The notes below the pieces were generated by a model. That model was not told the origin of the DNA and did not search any database. It saw only the letters and a list, made by a program, of their open reading frames with translations. Of a stretch of DNA of 57,341 nt, positions 33,908 to 43,161 are shown piece by piece. The position numbers were made by a program, and so were the translations under genes. Origin of the DNA: an uncultured Endomicrobiia bacterium (GTDB lineage Bacteria > Elusimicrobiota > Endomicrobiia > DTEH01); contig CALDDQ010000023.1 of NCBI GenBank assembly GCA_937936785.1, forward strand, positions 1-57,341, in the 5' to 3' direction. The stretch's first letter is position 1; each line of letters starts with the position of its first letter.

Positions 33908-34666
33908 ATGAAAAAAAATATATTAAAATTGGTGTTGTTGGTTGTTCTAACAAATGTTGAAACTAAAATTTTTTCAGCGGACATGTTTGAAGAATTTAAA
34001 AATAATTTTCAACAACAATATGTTGATCCTGTAGCAAAAGATTTAACAGCTGTATTATGTGCAAATTCGTTAAATCAAGGAAGTGGTTTAGGTTTATTTT
34101 CTGCTACGCCACCGTCTATAGGATTAAATATTAGATTATATGCACCAATGAAAAAAATTGCTTCAGATAATATTTTGTTTAAAGATGGGTTAGGAGATGT
34201 TGAATATATATTTTTGCCTGTGGTACAAGTTGAAAAAGGTTTACCTGCAAAAATAGATTTAATTTTTAGAGGTATTAGTTTAGGAGATGTTACTATGTAT
34301 GGTATTGGTATAAAATATTGTATTTTTAAAAGTATACTACCTTTGATGCCCGAAGTTAGTTTTGCAGGTTTTTATAACCAGTTAATAGCAAAAGATATTT
34401 TAAGTTTAAATGCAATTTCGTTAAATGCAATAGTATCTTTAGGTGTGCCAGTATTAACACCGTATGTTGTTATTGGTATTGATAACGGGAACTTGAAAGT
34501 AGACAATAATGTTATTTTAGGAGATTTAAGTGGAAAACTTTCCAATGGGATAAGGTACGAAGCAGGTATAAATTTGTCTCTAATACCATTTATGTATTTA
34601 AACTTTTCCTATGGTCAGGCGTATTCTGATACAACGATGTCTGCTGGGATAGGATTAAAATTTTAA
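33908..34666 (+). CDS. Exported protein of unknown function, possible barrel
   Basis: The protein has 252 residues, with a GAAAGGAG site before the ATG. It has a signal peptide (~1-25, ending FSA/DMF). The mature part alternates strands and Gly turns (GLNIRLYAPMKK, IDLIFRGISLGDVTMYGIGI, YLNFSYGQAYSDTTMSAGIG) and ends GLKF, a barrel-like C-terminus with terminal Phe. Resemblance to DUF6588-type proteins is only suggestive. It lies 35 nt after the double-receiver gene and 4 nt before the HNH gene, so cotranscription with the regulator is likely. Confidence 0.55.
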   Translation: MKKNILKLVLLVVLTNVETKIFSADMFEEFKNNFQQQYVDPVAKDLTAVLCANSLNQGSGLGLFSATPPSIGLNIRLYAPMKKIASDNILFKDGLGDVEYIFLPVVQVEKGLPAKIDLIFRGISLGDVTMYGIGIKYCIFKSILPLMPEVSFAGFYNQLIAKDILSLNAISLNAIVSLGVPVLTPYVVIGIDNGNLKVDNNVILGDLSGKLSNGIRYEAGINLSLIPFMYLNFSYGQAYSDTTMSAGIGLKF

Positions 34667-34670
34667 AACT

Positions 34671-35267
34671 ATGTCTGAAGTTTTAGTTTTGAACAAAAAT
34701 TATATTGCAGTAAGTTTAACAAACTGGATCCGTGCTATACGTCTTTTATATCTTGACCGAGCAGATGTTATAGATGAAGAGTATAAGACTTATAGTTTTA
34801 ATGATTGGTTTGAGTTATCGCAAATAATAAAAGAAAATAAATCTGGTTTTGTTCACACGCCTAAGTTTAAAATTGCAATTCCTGAAATTATTGTGCTGAA
34901 ATATTATGATAAGATACAGTTAGAAGAACCACGGTTAACAAGAAAAAATATTTATGAAAATTATGAATATAGATGTTGTTACTGTGGTAAAAAATTTGAT
35001 ACTACGAAACTTAATATAGATCACGTAATGCCAAGATCAAGAGGTGGGAAGACGGAGTGGACAAATGTTGTAACTTCGTGCATAAGTTGTAATTTGAAAA
35101 AAGGTAACAAGACACCCGCTGAAGCTGGGATGAAACTGATTTTAAGTCCTCACAAACCGCACAGAAGAGTAAAGTTTGTCCTGACCTTAAAATCAAACAA
35201 AAAAATCCCGTCTTCATGGCAACGGTTTGTAGATACTTTGTATTGGAATAGTGAACTTGAAAATTGA
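34671..35267 (+). CDS. HNH endonuclease
   Basis: The protein has 198 residues. The N-terminal ~95 residues (VLNKNYIAVSLTNWIRAIRL, LDRADVIDEEY) match the stand-alone bacterial HNH family. The HNH core follows: YRCCYCGKKF, LNIDHVMPRSRGGKTEWTN, VVTSCISCNLKKGNKTP, with two CxxC zinc pairs, the Asp-His pair and the late Asn. Widespread chromosomal members are thought to act in DNA repair or as nicking enzymes, not as restriction enzymes. No methylase or phage gene is nearby. It is 4 nt behind the barrel-like protein gene. Confidence 0.9.
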   Translation: MSEVLVLNKNYIAVSLTNWIRAIRLLYLDRADVIDEEYKTYSFNDWFELSQIIKENKSGFVHTPKFKIAIPEIIVLKYYDKIQLEEPRLTRKNIYENYEYRCCYCGKKFDTTKLNIDHVMPRSRGGKTEWTNVVTSCISCNLKKGNKTPAEAGMKLILSPHKPHRRVKFVLTLKSNKKIPSSWQRFVDTLYWNSELEN

Positions 35268-35433
35268 GTGTTATTATAATATAAAATTTTGTTGCAAAAA
35301 AACATAAAAGTATAAATTTTTTTTTGTTTATTTATAGTTTTTTTGATAAAAATTTTTGAAATATACTTGAGTGTTTTATATATTTTGTTTTAAGAAAATC
35401 ATTTTGTAATAAATAAGATACAACAAAAATGTT

Positions 35434-35541
35434 TTGAATGTCAAAATTATACATTGTGTATAATTAGAAATTTCCTCCGTCCCTATTTTTGTAGGATGGG
35501 GGAGACGATGCAATTTATAATAATATGGGGAGGAAAATTTT
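35434..35541 (+). promoter_or_regulatory. Promoter and 5' leader with anti-Shine-Dalgarno pairing before the slipin gene
   Basis: The 274-bp gap 35268-35541 is mostly featureless A/T-rich DNA until a possible promoter, TTGAAT (35434-35439) with TATAAT (35459-35464, 19-bp spacer). The transcript would begin near 35471 with TTTCCTCC (35471-35478). This is perfectly complementary to GGAGGAAA (35529-35536), the ribosome-binding site of the slipin gene, and extends to 11 pairs with one bulged A. Between them TAGGATGGGGGAGA (35492-35505) offers the same CTCC an alternative G-rich partner. The layout could act as an on/off leader. No known riboswitch family was recognised. Confidence 0.4.
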
Positions 35542-36429
35542 ATGATATTACCACCAGGAGTATTGATGATATTAATTTTTTTTGCAATAATATATTTGTT
35601 TTCAGCAGTAAAAGTTGTTAAACAATATGAACGTGGATTGATAGAAACTTTAGGAAGATATACTAAAACAGTAGAACCAGGGTTAGTTGTAATTTTTCCG
35701 CCGTTACAAAGGGTAAGAATTGTCGATATGCGAGAACAGGTAATAGATGTTCCACCGCAGGATGTTATTACTAAAGATAATGTAATGGTAACAGTTGATG
35801 CAGTTATATATTTCCAAATTACAGATCCGTTTAAAGTGGTTTATGAAGTATCAAACTTTTCGTTAGCTTCGTTAAAACTTGCTCAGACAAATTTAAGGAA
35901 TGTGATAGGCGATTTAGAACTTGACCAGACATTGACCAGTAGAGAAAAAATTAATTTGCAATTAAGGCAAGTGTTAGATGATGCAACTGACAAATGGGGA
36001 GTAAAAGTTACAAGAGTAGAAATTCAAAAGATTGATCCACCGAGAGATATAACTGATGCAATGAGTAAACAGATGAAAGCTGAACGAGAAAAAAGAGCAA
36101 ATATTTTGGAAGCGGAAGGGTTTCGCCAAGCAGCAATTTTGAAAGCTGAAGGGTCAAAACTTTCAGCTATACTTGAAGCTGAAGGTCGTGCTGAAGCTAT
36201 AAAAAAAGTTGCTGATGCAGAAAAATATCAAATTGAAATTGTTTATAATGCGATACATTCTGGCCGACCAACAAATGATTTGATAGCGATAAAATATTTA
36301 GAAACATTACAAAAAGTTGCTGATGGTAAAGCAACAAAAATATTTTTACCTTTAGAAAGTAGTGGAATATTAAGTTCTATTGCCGGGGTGAAAGAGTTGT
36401 TCAATGAAGAAAAAAATGATAATAAATAA
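35542..36429 (+). CDS. SPFH/Band 7 slipin (stomatin-like) membrane protein
   Basis: The protein has 295 residues. One N-terminal membrane helix (~5-22) is followed by VKQYERGLIETLGRYTKTVE, VVIFPPLQRVRIVDMREQVI and DVPPQDVITKDNVMVTVDAV, typical of bacterial slipins. The helical coiled part carries the repeated AEG/EAEG units (LEAEGFRQAAILKAEGSKLS). Slipins form large membrane rings and usually pair with an NfeD protease-like partner; none is encoded next door. A strong GGGGAGG ribosome-binding site precedes the ATG and may be masked by the upstream leader. The Wzz-like gene follows after 14 nt. Confidence 0.93.
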   Translation: MILPPGVLMILIFFAIIYLFSAVKVVKQYERGLIETLGRYTKTVEPGLVVIFPPLQRVRIVDMREQVIDVPPQDVITKDNVMVTVDAVIYFQITDPFKVVYEVSNFSLASLKLAQTNLRNVIGDLELDQTLTSREKINLQLRQVLDDATDKWGVKVTRVEIQKIDPPRDITDAMSKQMKAEREKRANILEAEGFRQAAILKAEGSKLSAILEAEGRAEAIKKVADAEKYQIEIVYNAIHSGRPTNDLIAIKYLETLQKVADGKATKIFLPLESSGILSSIAGVKELFNEEKNDNK

Positions 36430-36443
36430 AAAGGAGAATTTGT

Positions 36444-37163
36444 ATGGAAAATATGCAAATGATAGATGAAGAAATAAGTTTGTTAGATATATTTAAATTT
36501 TTTATAAAGTATAAAACTTTAATTTTAGTAGTTACAATAATAACCTTTCTAATAGGATTTTTTCTTTCTACCAAAAGACAGAAGTTTAGTTACACAGCAG
36601 AATCTGGGATAGCTATAGTTTGGCCAAAGTTTGAAGTGTTACTTGAGTCAAAGATATTTATAAAAGATATTGGAGATATATTGTTTCAACAGTTTGAAAA
36701 CAGAAAAAGATCTGTTCAAGAATTATTAGTTTCAGAAACTGTTTTAACACCGATTATTGAAAAAGCGGAATCGGATGGTTTAATAAAAAAAGGAGAATTA
36801 ACTTACCTTGATTTTATAAAAAAAGATGCAAAAATTATAGAGGTAATATCTTCAGGTGAAATTATTAAATTTAGAGTCACGATGATAAAACCAGAATTGT
36901 CAAAACTTTTTGCACAAGAAATTGCAAAAAATGCAGTTGAAAAAATTCAAGAAGTAATGTCAAAAAATGACGATTTGGCTACTAAAATGTTTAAACAAAA
37001 AGAAAATTTTTCAGTAAAAATTGCTTATATCGGAGAACCAAAAGAAGTTTTGGTTGAAAGTAAAAAAAAGTTTTTGGTCATAAGTTTGATCGCTGGTATT
37101 ATAATTGGAATTTTCCTGTCTTTAATCAACGAAGCATATCAAAAAGTTAAAGGTCAATTATAA
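36444..37163 (+). CDS. Wzz-like polysaccharide chain-length / export protein
   Basis: The protein has 239 residues. Two membrane helices flank a periplasmic coiled region: residues ~22-42 (TLILVVTIITFLIGFFLS) and ~212-232 (KKFLVISLIAGIIIGIFLS). The opening EEISLLDIFKFFIKYK is the classic Wzz/PCP cytoplasmic start, and the Pro-rich segment just before the second helix (IAYIGEPKEVLVES) matches the PCP motif only loosely. No tyrosine kinase domain is present. It would set polymer length or assist export of the polysaccharide whose sugar nucleotides are made by the following genes. AAGGAG precedes the ATG. Confidence 0.8.
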   Translation: MENMQMIDEEISLLDIFKFFIKYKTLILVVTIITFLIGFFLSTKRQKFSYTAESGIAIVWPKFEVLLESKIFIKDIGDILFQQFENRKRSVQELLVSETVLTPIIEKAESDGLIKKGELTYLDFIKKDAKIIEVISSGEIIKFRVTMIKPELSKLFAQEIAKNAVEKIQEVMSKNDDLATKMFKQKENFSVKIAYIGEPKEVLVESKKKFLVISLIAGIIIGIFLSLINEAYQKVKGQL

Positions 37164-37171
37164 ATTTTTTT

Positions 37172-38251
37172 ATGAAGGCGTTGATTTTATCCGGTGGGAC
37201 AGGTAGTCGTCTTAGGCCTATAACATATACTTTTGCAAAACAGTTAATTCCTATTGCTAATAAACCAATTTTGTTCTATGGTTTGGAATCTATTATAAAA
37301 TGTGGGATAAAAGATATTTATATAATAGTTGGTGATACAGAAAAAGAAATAAAAAGTGCAGTTGGTAATGGAGATAGGTGGGCAGCAAATATTACGTATA
37401 TAAAACAAGAAGCTCCATTAGGTCTTGCTCATGCAGTTCTTATTTCAGAGAATTATATAAAAGATAGTAAATTTATTATGTATTTAGGAGATAATGTAAT
37501 AAAAAGTGGTGTAGAAAAGTTAGTAGAAGATTTTGCTAAATCTAAAGATATTGACTGTGAAATATTATTAAACAGAGTAAAAAATCCACAACAGTTTGGT
37601 GTTGCAGAATTTAAAGGTGATAAGGTAGTTAGATTAGTTGAAAAACCGAAAAAACCAGTAACTGACTATGCTCTTGTTGGAGTTTATATGTTTAACAAAA
37701 AAATTTTTGAAGCGGTAAAAAATATAAAACCTTCCTCAAGAAACGAGTTAGAAATTACTGATGCGATACAATATTTAATAGACAAAGGTTATAATGTAAA
37801 GCCGCACGTAATAACCGGTTGGTGGAAAGATACAGGTAAACTGGAAGATTTGTTAGAAGCAAACAGAATTTTTTTAGAAGAGATTGATTGTGAGATAGAT
37901 AAAAGAGTAAAAATTATAAATTCTACTATTGATGGTAAAGTAAAAATTGATTTTTCTGTAGAAAACAATGATGTAGAAATAATAAATTCTACAATTCGTG
38001 GACCGGTTATAATTGGGAAAGGAAGTAAGATAATAAATTCGTACATAGGACCGTTTACTTCTATATATCATAACTGTTATATAGAAAATACTGAATTGGA
38101 ACATAGTATAGTATTAAAAAATGTAAAAATTGTTGGTGTTAAAAGAATTACTGATAGTTTGTTTGGTAACAATGTTGAACTATTGGAAACAAATAAAAAA
38201 CCTAAAGCTATAAGAGTAATGGTTGGCGATTCAAGCAGGATAGAATTGTGA
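37172..38251 (+). CDS. rmlA: Glucose-1-phosphate thymidylyltransferase, long form
   Basis: The protein has 359 residues. The nucleotidyltransferase signature MKALILSGGTGSRLRPITYT with AKQLIPIANKPILFYG opens the protein, followed by MYLGDNVI (Asp for metal) and VEKPKKP. The C-terminal 110 residues form a left-handed beta-helix of hexapeptide type (IINSTIRGPVIIGKGSKIIN), which defines the long RmlA/StrD type seen in antibiotic and archaeal/bacterial polysaccharide clusters; short RmlA has about 290 residues. It makes dTDP-glucose from dTTP and glucose-1-phosphate. No Shine-Dalgarno sequence is visible (TTTTTTTATG). It starts the rml set. Confidence 0.92.
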   Translation: MKALILSGGTGSRLRPITYTFAKQLIPIANKPILFYGLESIIKCGIKDIYIIVGDTEKEIKSAVGNGDRWAANITYIKQEAPLGLAHAVLISENYIKDSKFIMYLGDNVIKSGVEKLVEDFAKSKDIDCEILLNRVKNPQQFGVAEFKGDKVVRLVEKPKKPVTDYALVGVYMFNKKIFEAVKNIKPSSRNELEITDAIQYLIDKGYNVKPHVITGWWKDTGKLEDLLEANRIFLEEIDCEIDKRVKIINSTIDGKVKIDFSVENNDVEIINSTIRGPVIIGKGSKIINSYIGPFTSIYHNCYIENTELEHSIVLKNVKIVGVKRITDSLFGNNVELLETNKKPKAIRVMVGDSSRIEL

Positions 38252-38322
38252 TTATAAATTATTAATTTTTTGGTTTAGTAGTTACTTATCTGATTGTTAA
38301 GTAAAAAATGAGGTTATAAAAT

Positions 38323-38784
38323 ATGATAAAAGATGTAGTTTTTAAAAAATTAAAAATGTTAAAAGATGATCGTGGAGCATTGTTTGAAATTTTACGAAGT
38401 GATGAAAAAGATTTTATAAGATTTGGTCAGGCATATGTTACTTGTTGTAACTATGGTTGGGTGAAAGGATGGCATTATCATAAAATACAGTATGACAACT
38501 TTTGTTGTGTAAAAGGGAAAGTTAAGGTTGTACTGATAGATTATAGAAAAGATTCTTCAACATATAACGAAATAAACGAATTTGTAATGGATAGTTACGA
38601 ACCATCATTTTTAAAAATTCCGCCGTTCGTTTTGCACGGGTTTGAATGTCTTTCAGAACCGGAATGTCGTGTGTTAAATATTCCTACAGAAGTTTATAAA
38701 TACGATTCTCCAGATGAATATCGGTTACCGTTGAATTCTAACGAGGTAAATTATCCTGATTGGAAAAATAAAAAAGGGTACTGA
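38323..38784 (+). CDS. rmlC: dTDP-4-dehydrorhamnose 3,5-epimerase-like cupin
   Basis: The protein has 153 residues of cupin type. VKGWHYHKIQYDNFCCVKGK corresponds to the RG-HYH strand of RmlC with the catalytic His, and KIPPFVLHGFECLSEPECRV to the PEGFAHGF strand. YKYDSPDEYRLPLNSNEV is the usual active-site/terminal segment. It is shorter than classic RmlC (~180 residues) but matches a shorter family that supports the same step or related 4-keto sugar epimerisation. Position between rmlA and rmlB supports an RmlC role. Confidence 0.8.
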   Translation: MIKDVVFKKLKMLKDDRGALFEILRSDEKDFIRFGQAYVTCCNYGWVKGWHYHKIQYDNFCCVKGKVKVVLIDYRKDSSTYNEINEFVMDSYEPSFLKIPPFVLHGFECLSEPECRVLNIPTEVYKYDSPDEYRLPLNSNEVNYPDWKNKKGY

Positions 38785-38852
38785 AAATATTTGTATATAG
38801 TTTCTGTGTAATAAAAAATTATTAGCAAAAAAATATTACAATAAAAAAATTT

Positions 38853-39854
38853 ATGAAAATAATAGTTACTGGTGGGTTAGGATTTATAGGGTCAAACTTT
38901 TGTAGATATATTGTCAACAAATACAAACAATATAAAATTTATAATATAGACAGTTTATCATATGCAGGTAATAAAGATAATTTAAAAGATATAGTTAAAA
39001 TGCCGAACTATTATTTTTTTAAAATAAACATTTGTGATAAAAAAAAATTAGAAGAAGTAATAAAAAAAATTGTCCCGGATTGTATAATAAACTTTGCTGC
39101 TGAAACTCATGTTGACAGATCTATTCTTGACCCGCAGGCGTTTATAAAAACTGATGTTATTGGCACATTTAATATTTTAGAACTTTCCAGAAAATACAAA
39201 GTTAAAAAAATGATACATATTTCCACTGATGAAGTTTATGGCTCAATTACAAAAGGTTCATTTTCTGAGACAGATAAGTTAGACCCAACATCACCGTATT
39301 CAGCATCAAAAGCTTCTGCTGATTTGTTAATATTGTCATACATTAAAACATATAACTTTCCAGCAATAATTGTGCGCCCAACAAATAATTATGGACCATA
39401 TCAGTTTCCAGAAAAATTGATTCCATTAATGATAACCAATGCTATAGAAGGTAAAAAGTTGCCTGTATATGGTAAAGGATTAAATGTTAGGGACTGGTTA
39501 TATGTAGAAGATACAGTTTGTGCCATTGATAAAATTTTGCACAAAGGGAAATTGGGACAGATTTATAATATAAGTTCAAAAAATGAACTAAAAAATATTG
39601 TTGTAGTAAAAAAAATTTTAAAATTATTAAATGTTTCAGAAAAACAAATAGAATTTGTAAAAGACAGGTTAGCACATGATTTAAGATATTCTGTAAATCC
39701 GAAAAAAGTTTTTAAGTTAGGTTTTATACCAAAATATAATTTTGATGAAGGGATAAAACTTACTGTTGATTGGTATAAAAAAAATGTTTGGTGGTGGAAA
39801 AAGTTAAAGACAAAACCTGAATTTAAAAATTTTTATAAGAAACAATATAAATAA
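38853..39854 (+). CDS. rmlB: dTDP-glucose 4,6-dehydratase
   Basis: The protein has 333 residues of extended SDR type. NAD motif TGGLGFIGSNFCRYI, FAAETHVDRSILDPQAFIKT and STDEVYGSI are present, along with the catalytic YSASKASAD (Tyr-x-x-x-Lys) and PTNNYGPYQFPEKLIPLMI. It converts dTDP-glucose into dTDP-4-keto-6-deoxyglucose. The start has an AATTTATG context without a Shine-Dalgarno sequence. rmlD begins 6 nt after its stop, which shows tight organisation. Confidence 0.96.
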   Translation: MKIIVTGGLGFIGSNFCRYIVNKYKQYKIYNIDSLSYAGNKDNLKDIVKMPNYYFFKINICDKKKLEEVIKKIVPDCIINFAAETHVDRSILDPQAFIKTDVIGTFNILELSRKYKVKKMIHISTDEVYGSITKGSFSETDKLDPTSPYSASKASADLLILSYIKTYNFPAIIVRPTNNYGPYQFPEKLIPLMITNAIEGKKLPVYGKGLNVRDWLYVEDTVCAIDKILHKGKLGQIYNISSKNELKNIVVVKKILKLLNVSEKQIEFVKDRLAHDLRYSVNPKKVFKLGFIPKYNFDEGIKLTVDWYKKNVWWWKKLKTKPEFKNFYKKQYK

Positions 39855-39860
39855 TTTTGT

Positions 39861-40748
39861 ATGAAAGTTGCAATTGTAGGTTGTGGAATGTTAGGGTATG
39901 ACTTGGTAAGAACATTTTTGGATAAAAAAGATGTTGAATTATTTTGTTATGATAACAAAATAACAGGTGATATTTTAGGAAAAAAAATTTATAATTTAGA
40001 TATAACAAATGCAAATCAAACCTATGAAACACTAACAAAACTTAACCCTGATACAATAATTTTAACTTCGTCAATAACAGATGTTGATTTTTGTGAAGAA
40101 AATTCTGATTTAGCATATAGAGTTAATACTATTGGAGTTAAAAATGTTGCTATTGCAGCACAAAAGTTTGATAGTTTATTAGTTTATCTATCAACTGATT
40201 ACGTGTTTGATGGAAAGAAGGGTAAAGAATATACTGAGTTTGACTTATGTTGTCCTTTAAATGTTTATGGGGAAACTAAGTTGCAAGGAGAAAATTTTGT
40301 AAGACAAATTTTAAACCGTTATTTAATAATTCGCACTTCGTGGATGTTTGGGAAAAATAGAAAAAATTATATTTCATACTGGTACACCTGCGTTTCAAAA
40401 GGTCAAAAACCGATAATTGTTGATGGTCAGGTTGGATCTCCTACATATTCAAAAGATTTAGCACAGAACATTTGTTATTTAATTAAAGAAAATAAAATAG
40501 GACTTTATAATGTAACAAATTTAGAAGGAACTGACCGGTTAACAGTGTTTAAAGAAATGTGTAAAATAATAGGAGTAGAATTTAATATAAAAAATATATG
40601 TTTAAAACCAGCCAATGATGTATTTAAAAAAGCTGTTCGTCCTATGGACACGAGATTGGATAATTTTATCTGGAAATTGGAAGATTTACCAAAAATTAGG
40701 TCGTGGAAAGATGCGATTAGAGACTATATATTTTACGATTTAAAATAA
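39861..40748 (+). CDS. rmlD: dTDP-4-dehydrorhamnose reductase
   Basis: The protein has 295 residues. The nucleotide-binding start MKVAIVGCGMLGYDLV is followed by the family's STDYVFDGKKGKEYTE and by NVYGETKLQGE, which holds the catalytic Tyr-x-x-x-Lys. RTSWMFGKNRKNYISYW and the late KAVRPMDTRLDN are also typical for RmlD. It reduces the 4-keto group to give dTDP-L-rhamnose. The Gly-Cys-Gly version of the GxxGxxG loop (GCGMLG) is slightly unusual. With rmlA, C and B upstream the full rhamnose pathway is present. Confidence 0.93.
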   Translation: MKVAIVGCGMLGYDLVRTFLDKKDVELFCYDNKITGDILGKKIYNLDITNANQTYETLTKLNPDTIILTSSITDVDFCEENSDLAYRVNTIGVKNVAIAAQKFDSLLVYLSTDYVFDGKKGKEYTEFDLCCPLNVYGETKLQGENFVRQILNRYLIIRTSWMFGKNRKNYISYWYTCVSKGQKPIIVDGQVGSPTYSKDLAQNICYLIKENKIGLYNVTNLEGTDRLTVFKEMCKIIGVEFNIKNICLKPANDVFKKAVRPMDTRLDNFIWKLEDLPKIRSWKDAIRDYIFYDLK

Positions 40749-40767
40749 AAGATTATAAGGATGTAAA

Positions 40768-42126
40768 ATGAAAAAATTAACTAAAAATAACCATAGTTTT
40801 AAAAAATCAAAAAAAGGTATATATAAAAAAGTTGCAGTTATAGGATGTGGTTATGTAGGTTTAACTTCAGGGATATGTCTTGCTAATATTGGACATAGAG
40901 TAATTTGTGTTGACAATGATGAAACAAAAATAAAAAGTTTAATATCAGGTAAAATTCCAATTTATGAACCTGGACTTGAAGATTTGATGAAAAAAGTAAC
41001 TTCTATAAAAACTGGGCCGAGATTAGAATTTAGCAATAGTTTAGAATATGCTATTAAAGAATCAGAGATAATTTTTGTAGCTGTTGGTACACCATCAAAT
41101 CCTGATGGTTCAGCAGATTTGTCCTATGTTGAAAATGTAGCAAGGACTATAGCGTTGAATATTGATGAGTATAAACTTGTAGTTGAAAAATCCACAGTCC
41201 CGGTCCAAACTGCAGATTGGATAAAAACTACCATTAATAGATATAAAAAAAATAATATAGAATTTGATGTTGCGTCTAATCCGGAATTTTTGCGTGAAGG
41301 ATCTGCTGTGAAAGATTTTATGTTTCCGGATAGAATTGTTATTGGTGTAGAAACAGAACGGGCTAAAAAGTTGATGTTAGAACTTTATGAACCAATAAAA
41401 GCAGAAAAAATTGTTGTTGACACAAAAAGTTCAGAGTTGATAAAACATGCTTCTAACTCGTTTTTAGCAATGAAAATTTCGTTTATAAACGCAGTAGCAA
41501 ATGTTTGTGAACGGACAGGAGCAGATATAGAAAAAGTTGCGTTAGGTATGGGACTGGATAAACGTATAGGTAGAAGTTTTTTAAATGCAGGGATAGGTTA
41601 TGGTGGAAGTTGTTTCCCAAAAGATGTGAAAGCGTTTATATGGATATCTCAAAATATAGGATATGATTTTGGTTTATTGAAAGAAGTTGAAAAAGTTAAC
41701 CAGACACAACGTAAGTTGTTTATTAAAAAAATTGAAGAAACATTGTGGATATTAAAAGATAAAAAAATAGGTGTTTTAGGGTTAGCATTTAAACCTGATA
41801 CAGATGATATTAGAGAATCGCCAGCAATAGATGTAATAAAAATTTTGAAAGAAAAAGGAGCAAAGTTGAAGGTATATGATCCAAAAGCTATGGAAAAGTT
41901 TAAAGTTATTTTTCCTGATTTAGAATACTGTAAAAATGTTTATCAGGTTGTTGAAAATAGTGATTGTTTAATTTTTTTGACCGAGTGGGATGAGTTTAAA
42001 AAAATCAATTTTAAAAAAGTTAAACAAATAATGTCTCAAGCAATAATTTTAGATGGTAGGAATATGTTTAGTCCGGAAAAAATGAAAAAGTTAGGATTTG
42101 TGTATAAAAGTATTGGTAGAGAATAG
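40768..42126 (+). CDS. ugd: UDP-glucose 6-dehydrogenase family
   Basis: The protein has 452 residues. NAD motif VAVIGCGYVGLTSGICLANI, VAVGTPSNPDGSADLSYVE and FDVASNPEFLREGSAVKDF are present, and the active Cys lies in NAGIGYGGSCFPKDVKAF. GLAFKPDTDDIRESPA and the C-terminal GR(E) also match. It oxidises UDP-glucose to UDP-glucuronate. Close relatives oxidise UDP-GlcNAc or GDP-mannose, so specificity is probable rather than certain. An N-terminal Lys-rich extension of about 24 residues precedes the Rossmann motif. The following gene (decarboxylase) and the epimerase at 49211 both use UDP-glucuronate. Confidence 0.92.
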   Translation: MKKLTKNNHSFKKSKKGIYKKVAVIGCGYVGLTSGICLANIGHRVICVDNDETKIKSLISGKIPIYEPGLEDLMKKVTSIKTGPRLEFSNSLEYAIKESEIIFVAVGTPSNPDGSADLSYVENVARTIALNIDEYKLVVEKSTVPVQTADWIKTTINRYKKNNIEFDVASNPEFLREGSAVKDFMFPDRIVIGVETERAKKLMLELYEPIKAEKIVVDTKSSELIKHASNSFLAMKISFINAVANVCERTGADIEKVALGMGLDKRIGRSFLNAGIGYGGSCFPKDVKAFIWISQNIGYDFGLLKEVEKVNQTQRKLFIKKIEETLWILKDKKIGVLGLAFKPDTDDIRESPAIDVIKILKEKGAKLKVYDPKAMEKFKVIFPDLEYCKNVYQVVENSDCLIFLTEWDEFKKINFKKVKQIMSQAIILDGRNMFSPEKMKKLGFVYKSIGRE

Positions 42127-42175
42127 AGAGAATAGAAATTAAATGTTTAATAAAATTATTTAAGGAATAAAAAAA

Positions 42176-43105
42176 ATGAGAATAGTAATTACAGGTGGAG
42201 CAGGGTTTATAGGAAGTCATTTATGTGATTTTTTAATTTCAAAAGGACATTTTGTTATTTGTGTAGACAATTTGTTAACAGGAAGTATGAAAAATATAGA
42301 ACATCTTTTTGGCAACTCAAAATTTTTGTTTATAAAGCACGATGTTACAAATTATATTCATATTCCCGGAAATGTAGATGTAGTTTTACATTTTGCCTCG
42401 CCTGCAAGCCCTGTTGATTATTTAAATTTACCGATACAAACATTAAAAGTAGGAGCGTTAGGAACTCATAAAGCATTAGGTCTTGCAAAAGAAAAAAAAG
42501 CTGTTTTTATGTTAGCATCTACATCAGAAGTTTACGGTGATCCGTTAATCAATCCTCAGAGAGAAGATTACTGGGGAAATGTGAACTGTATAGGTCCGCG
42601 AGGTGTTTATGATGAAGCAAAACGTTTTGCAGAAGCGATGGTTATGGCATATCACAGGTATCATAAGGTAGATATTAGAATTATAAGAATTTTTAATACA
42701 TATGGACCAAGGATGAGATTAAATGATGGAAGAGTTGTCCCAAACTTTATTTATCAAGCATTAAAAAATTTGTCTATCACTGTATATGGCGAAGGTAAAC
42801 AAACAAGATCTTTTTGTTATGTATCAGATTTAGTTGATGGCATATATAAATTACTATTTAAAAAATATCATAAACCAATAAATTTAGGCAATCCGTGCGA
42901 AATGTCTATTTTAGAATTTGCACAACTTATAAAAAAAATTACTAAAAGTAAAAGTAAAATAATTTATAAACCACTTCCACAAGATGATCCTCAACAACGT
43001 CGGCCAGATATTACAACAGCAAAAAAAATTTTATCTTGGGAACCAAAAGTTTTATTAAAAGATGGTCTTACAAAAACTATTAGTTATTTTAAGAAAATTG
43101 TTTAG
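42176..43105 (+). CDS. UDP-glucuronate decarboxylase (UDP-xylose synthase-like)
   Basis: The protein has 309 residues of extended SDR type, with an AAGGA site before the [69 protein letters not shown], the catalytic [32 protein letters not shown] and the terminal [15 protein letters not shown] are specific for UXS. It decarboxylates UDP-glucuronate to UDP-xylose. The preceding ugd gene supplies the substrate, so the two form a functional pair inside the polysaccharide region. Confidence 0.92.
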   Translation: MRIVITGGAGFIGSHLCDFLISKGHFVICVDNLLTGSMKNIEHLFGNSKFLFIKHDVTNYIHIPGNVDVVLHFASPASPVDYLNLPIQTLKVGALGTHKALGLAKEKKAVFMLASTSEVYGDPLINPQREDYWGNVNCIGPRGVYDEAKRFAEAMVMAYHRYHKVDIRIIRIFNTYGPRMRLNDGRVVPNFIYQALKNLSITVYGEGKQTRSFCYVSDLVDGIYKLLFKKYHKPINLGNPCEMSILEFAQLIKKITKSKSKIIYKPLPQDDPQQRRPDITTAKKILSWEPKVLLKDGLTKTISYFKKIV

Positions 43106-43123
43106 TTTTTAAAATGTAAGATA

Positions 43124-43152
43124 TTGTAAAATAATTATCAATATAATATAAT
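43124..43152 (+). promoter_or_regulatory. Promoter close to the bamA start
   Basis: TTGTAA (43124-43129), a 17-bp spacer and TATAAT (43147-43152); an overlapping TATAAT sits at 43142-43147. Transcription would begin near 43159, three bases before ATG 43162, and no Shine-Dalgarno sequence is present. This predicts a leaderless or nearly leaderless bamA message. Confidence 0.45.
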
Positions 43153-43161
43153 TTACACATT

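Noticed and set aside
38282-38304. 7-bp inverted repeat (TTACTTA / TAAGTAA) before rmlC
   Set aside because: Short, AT-only stem with a 9-nt loop; expected by chance in such AT-rich DNA.
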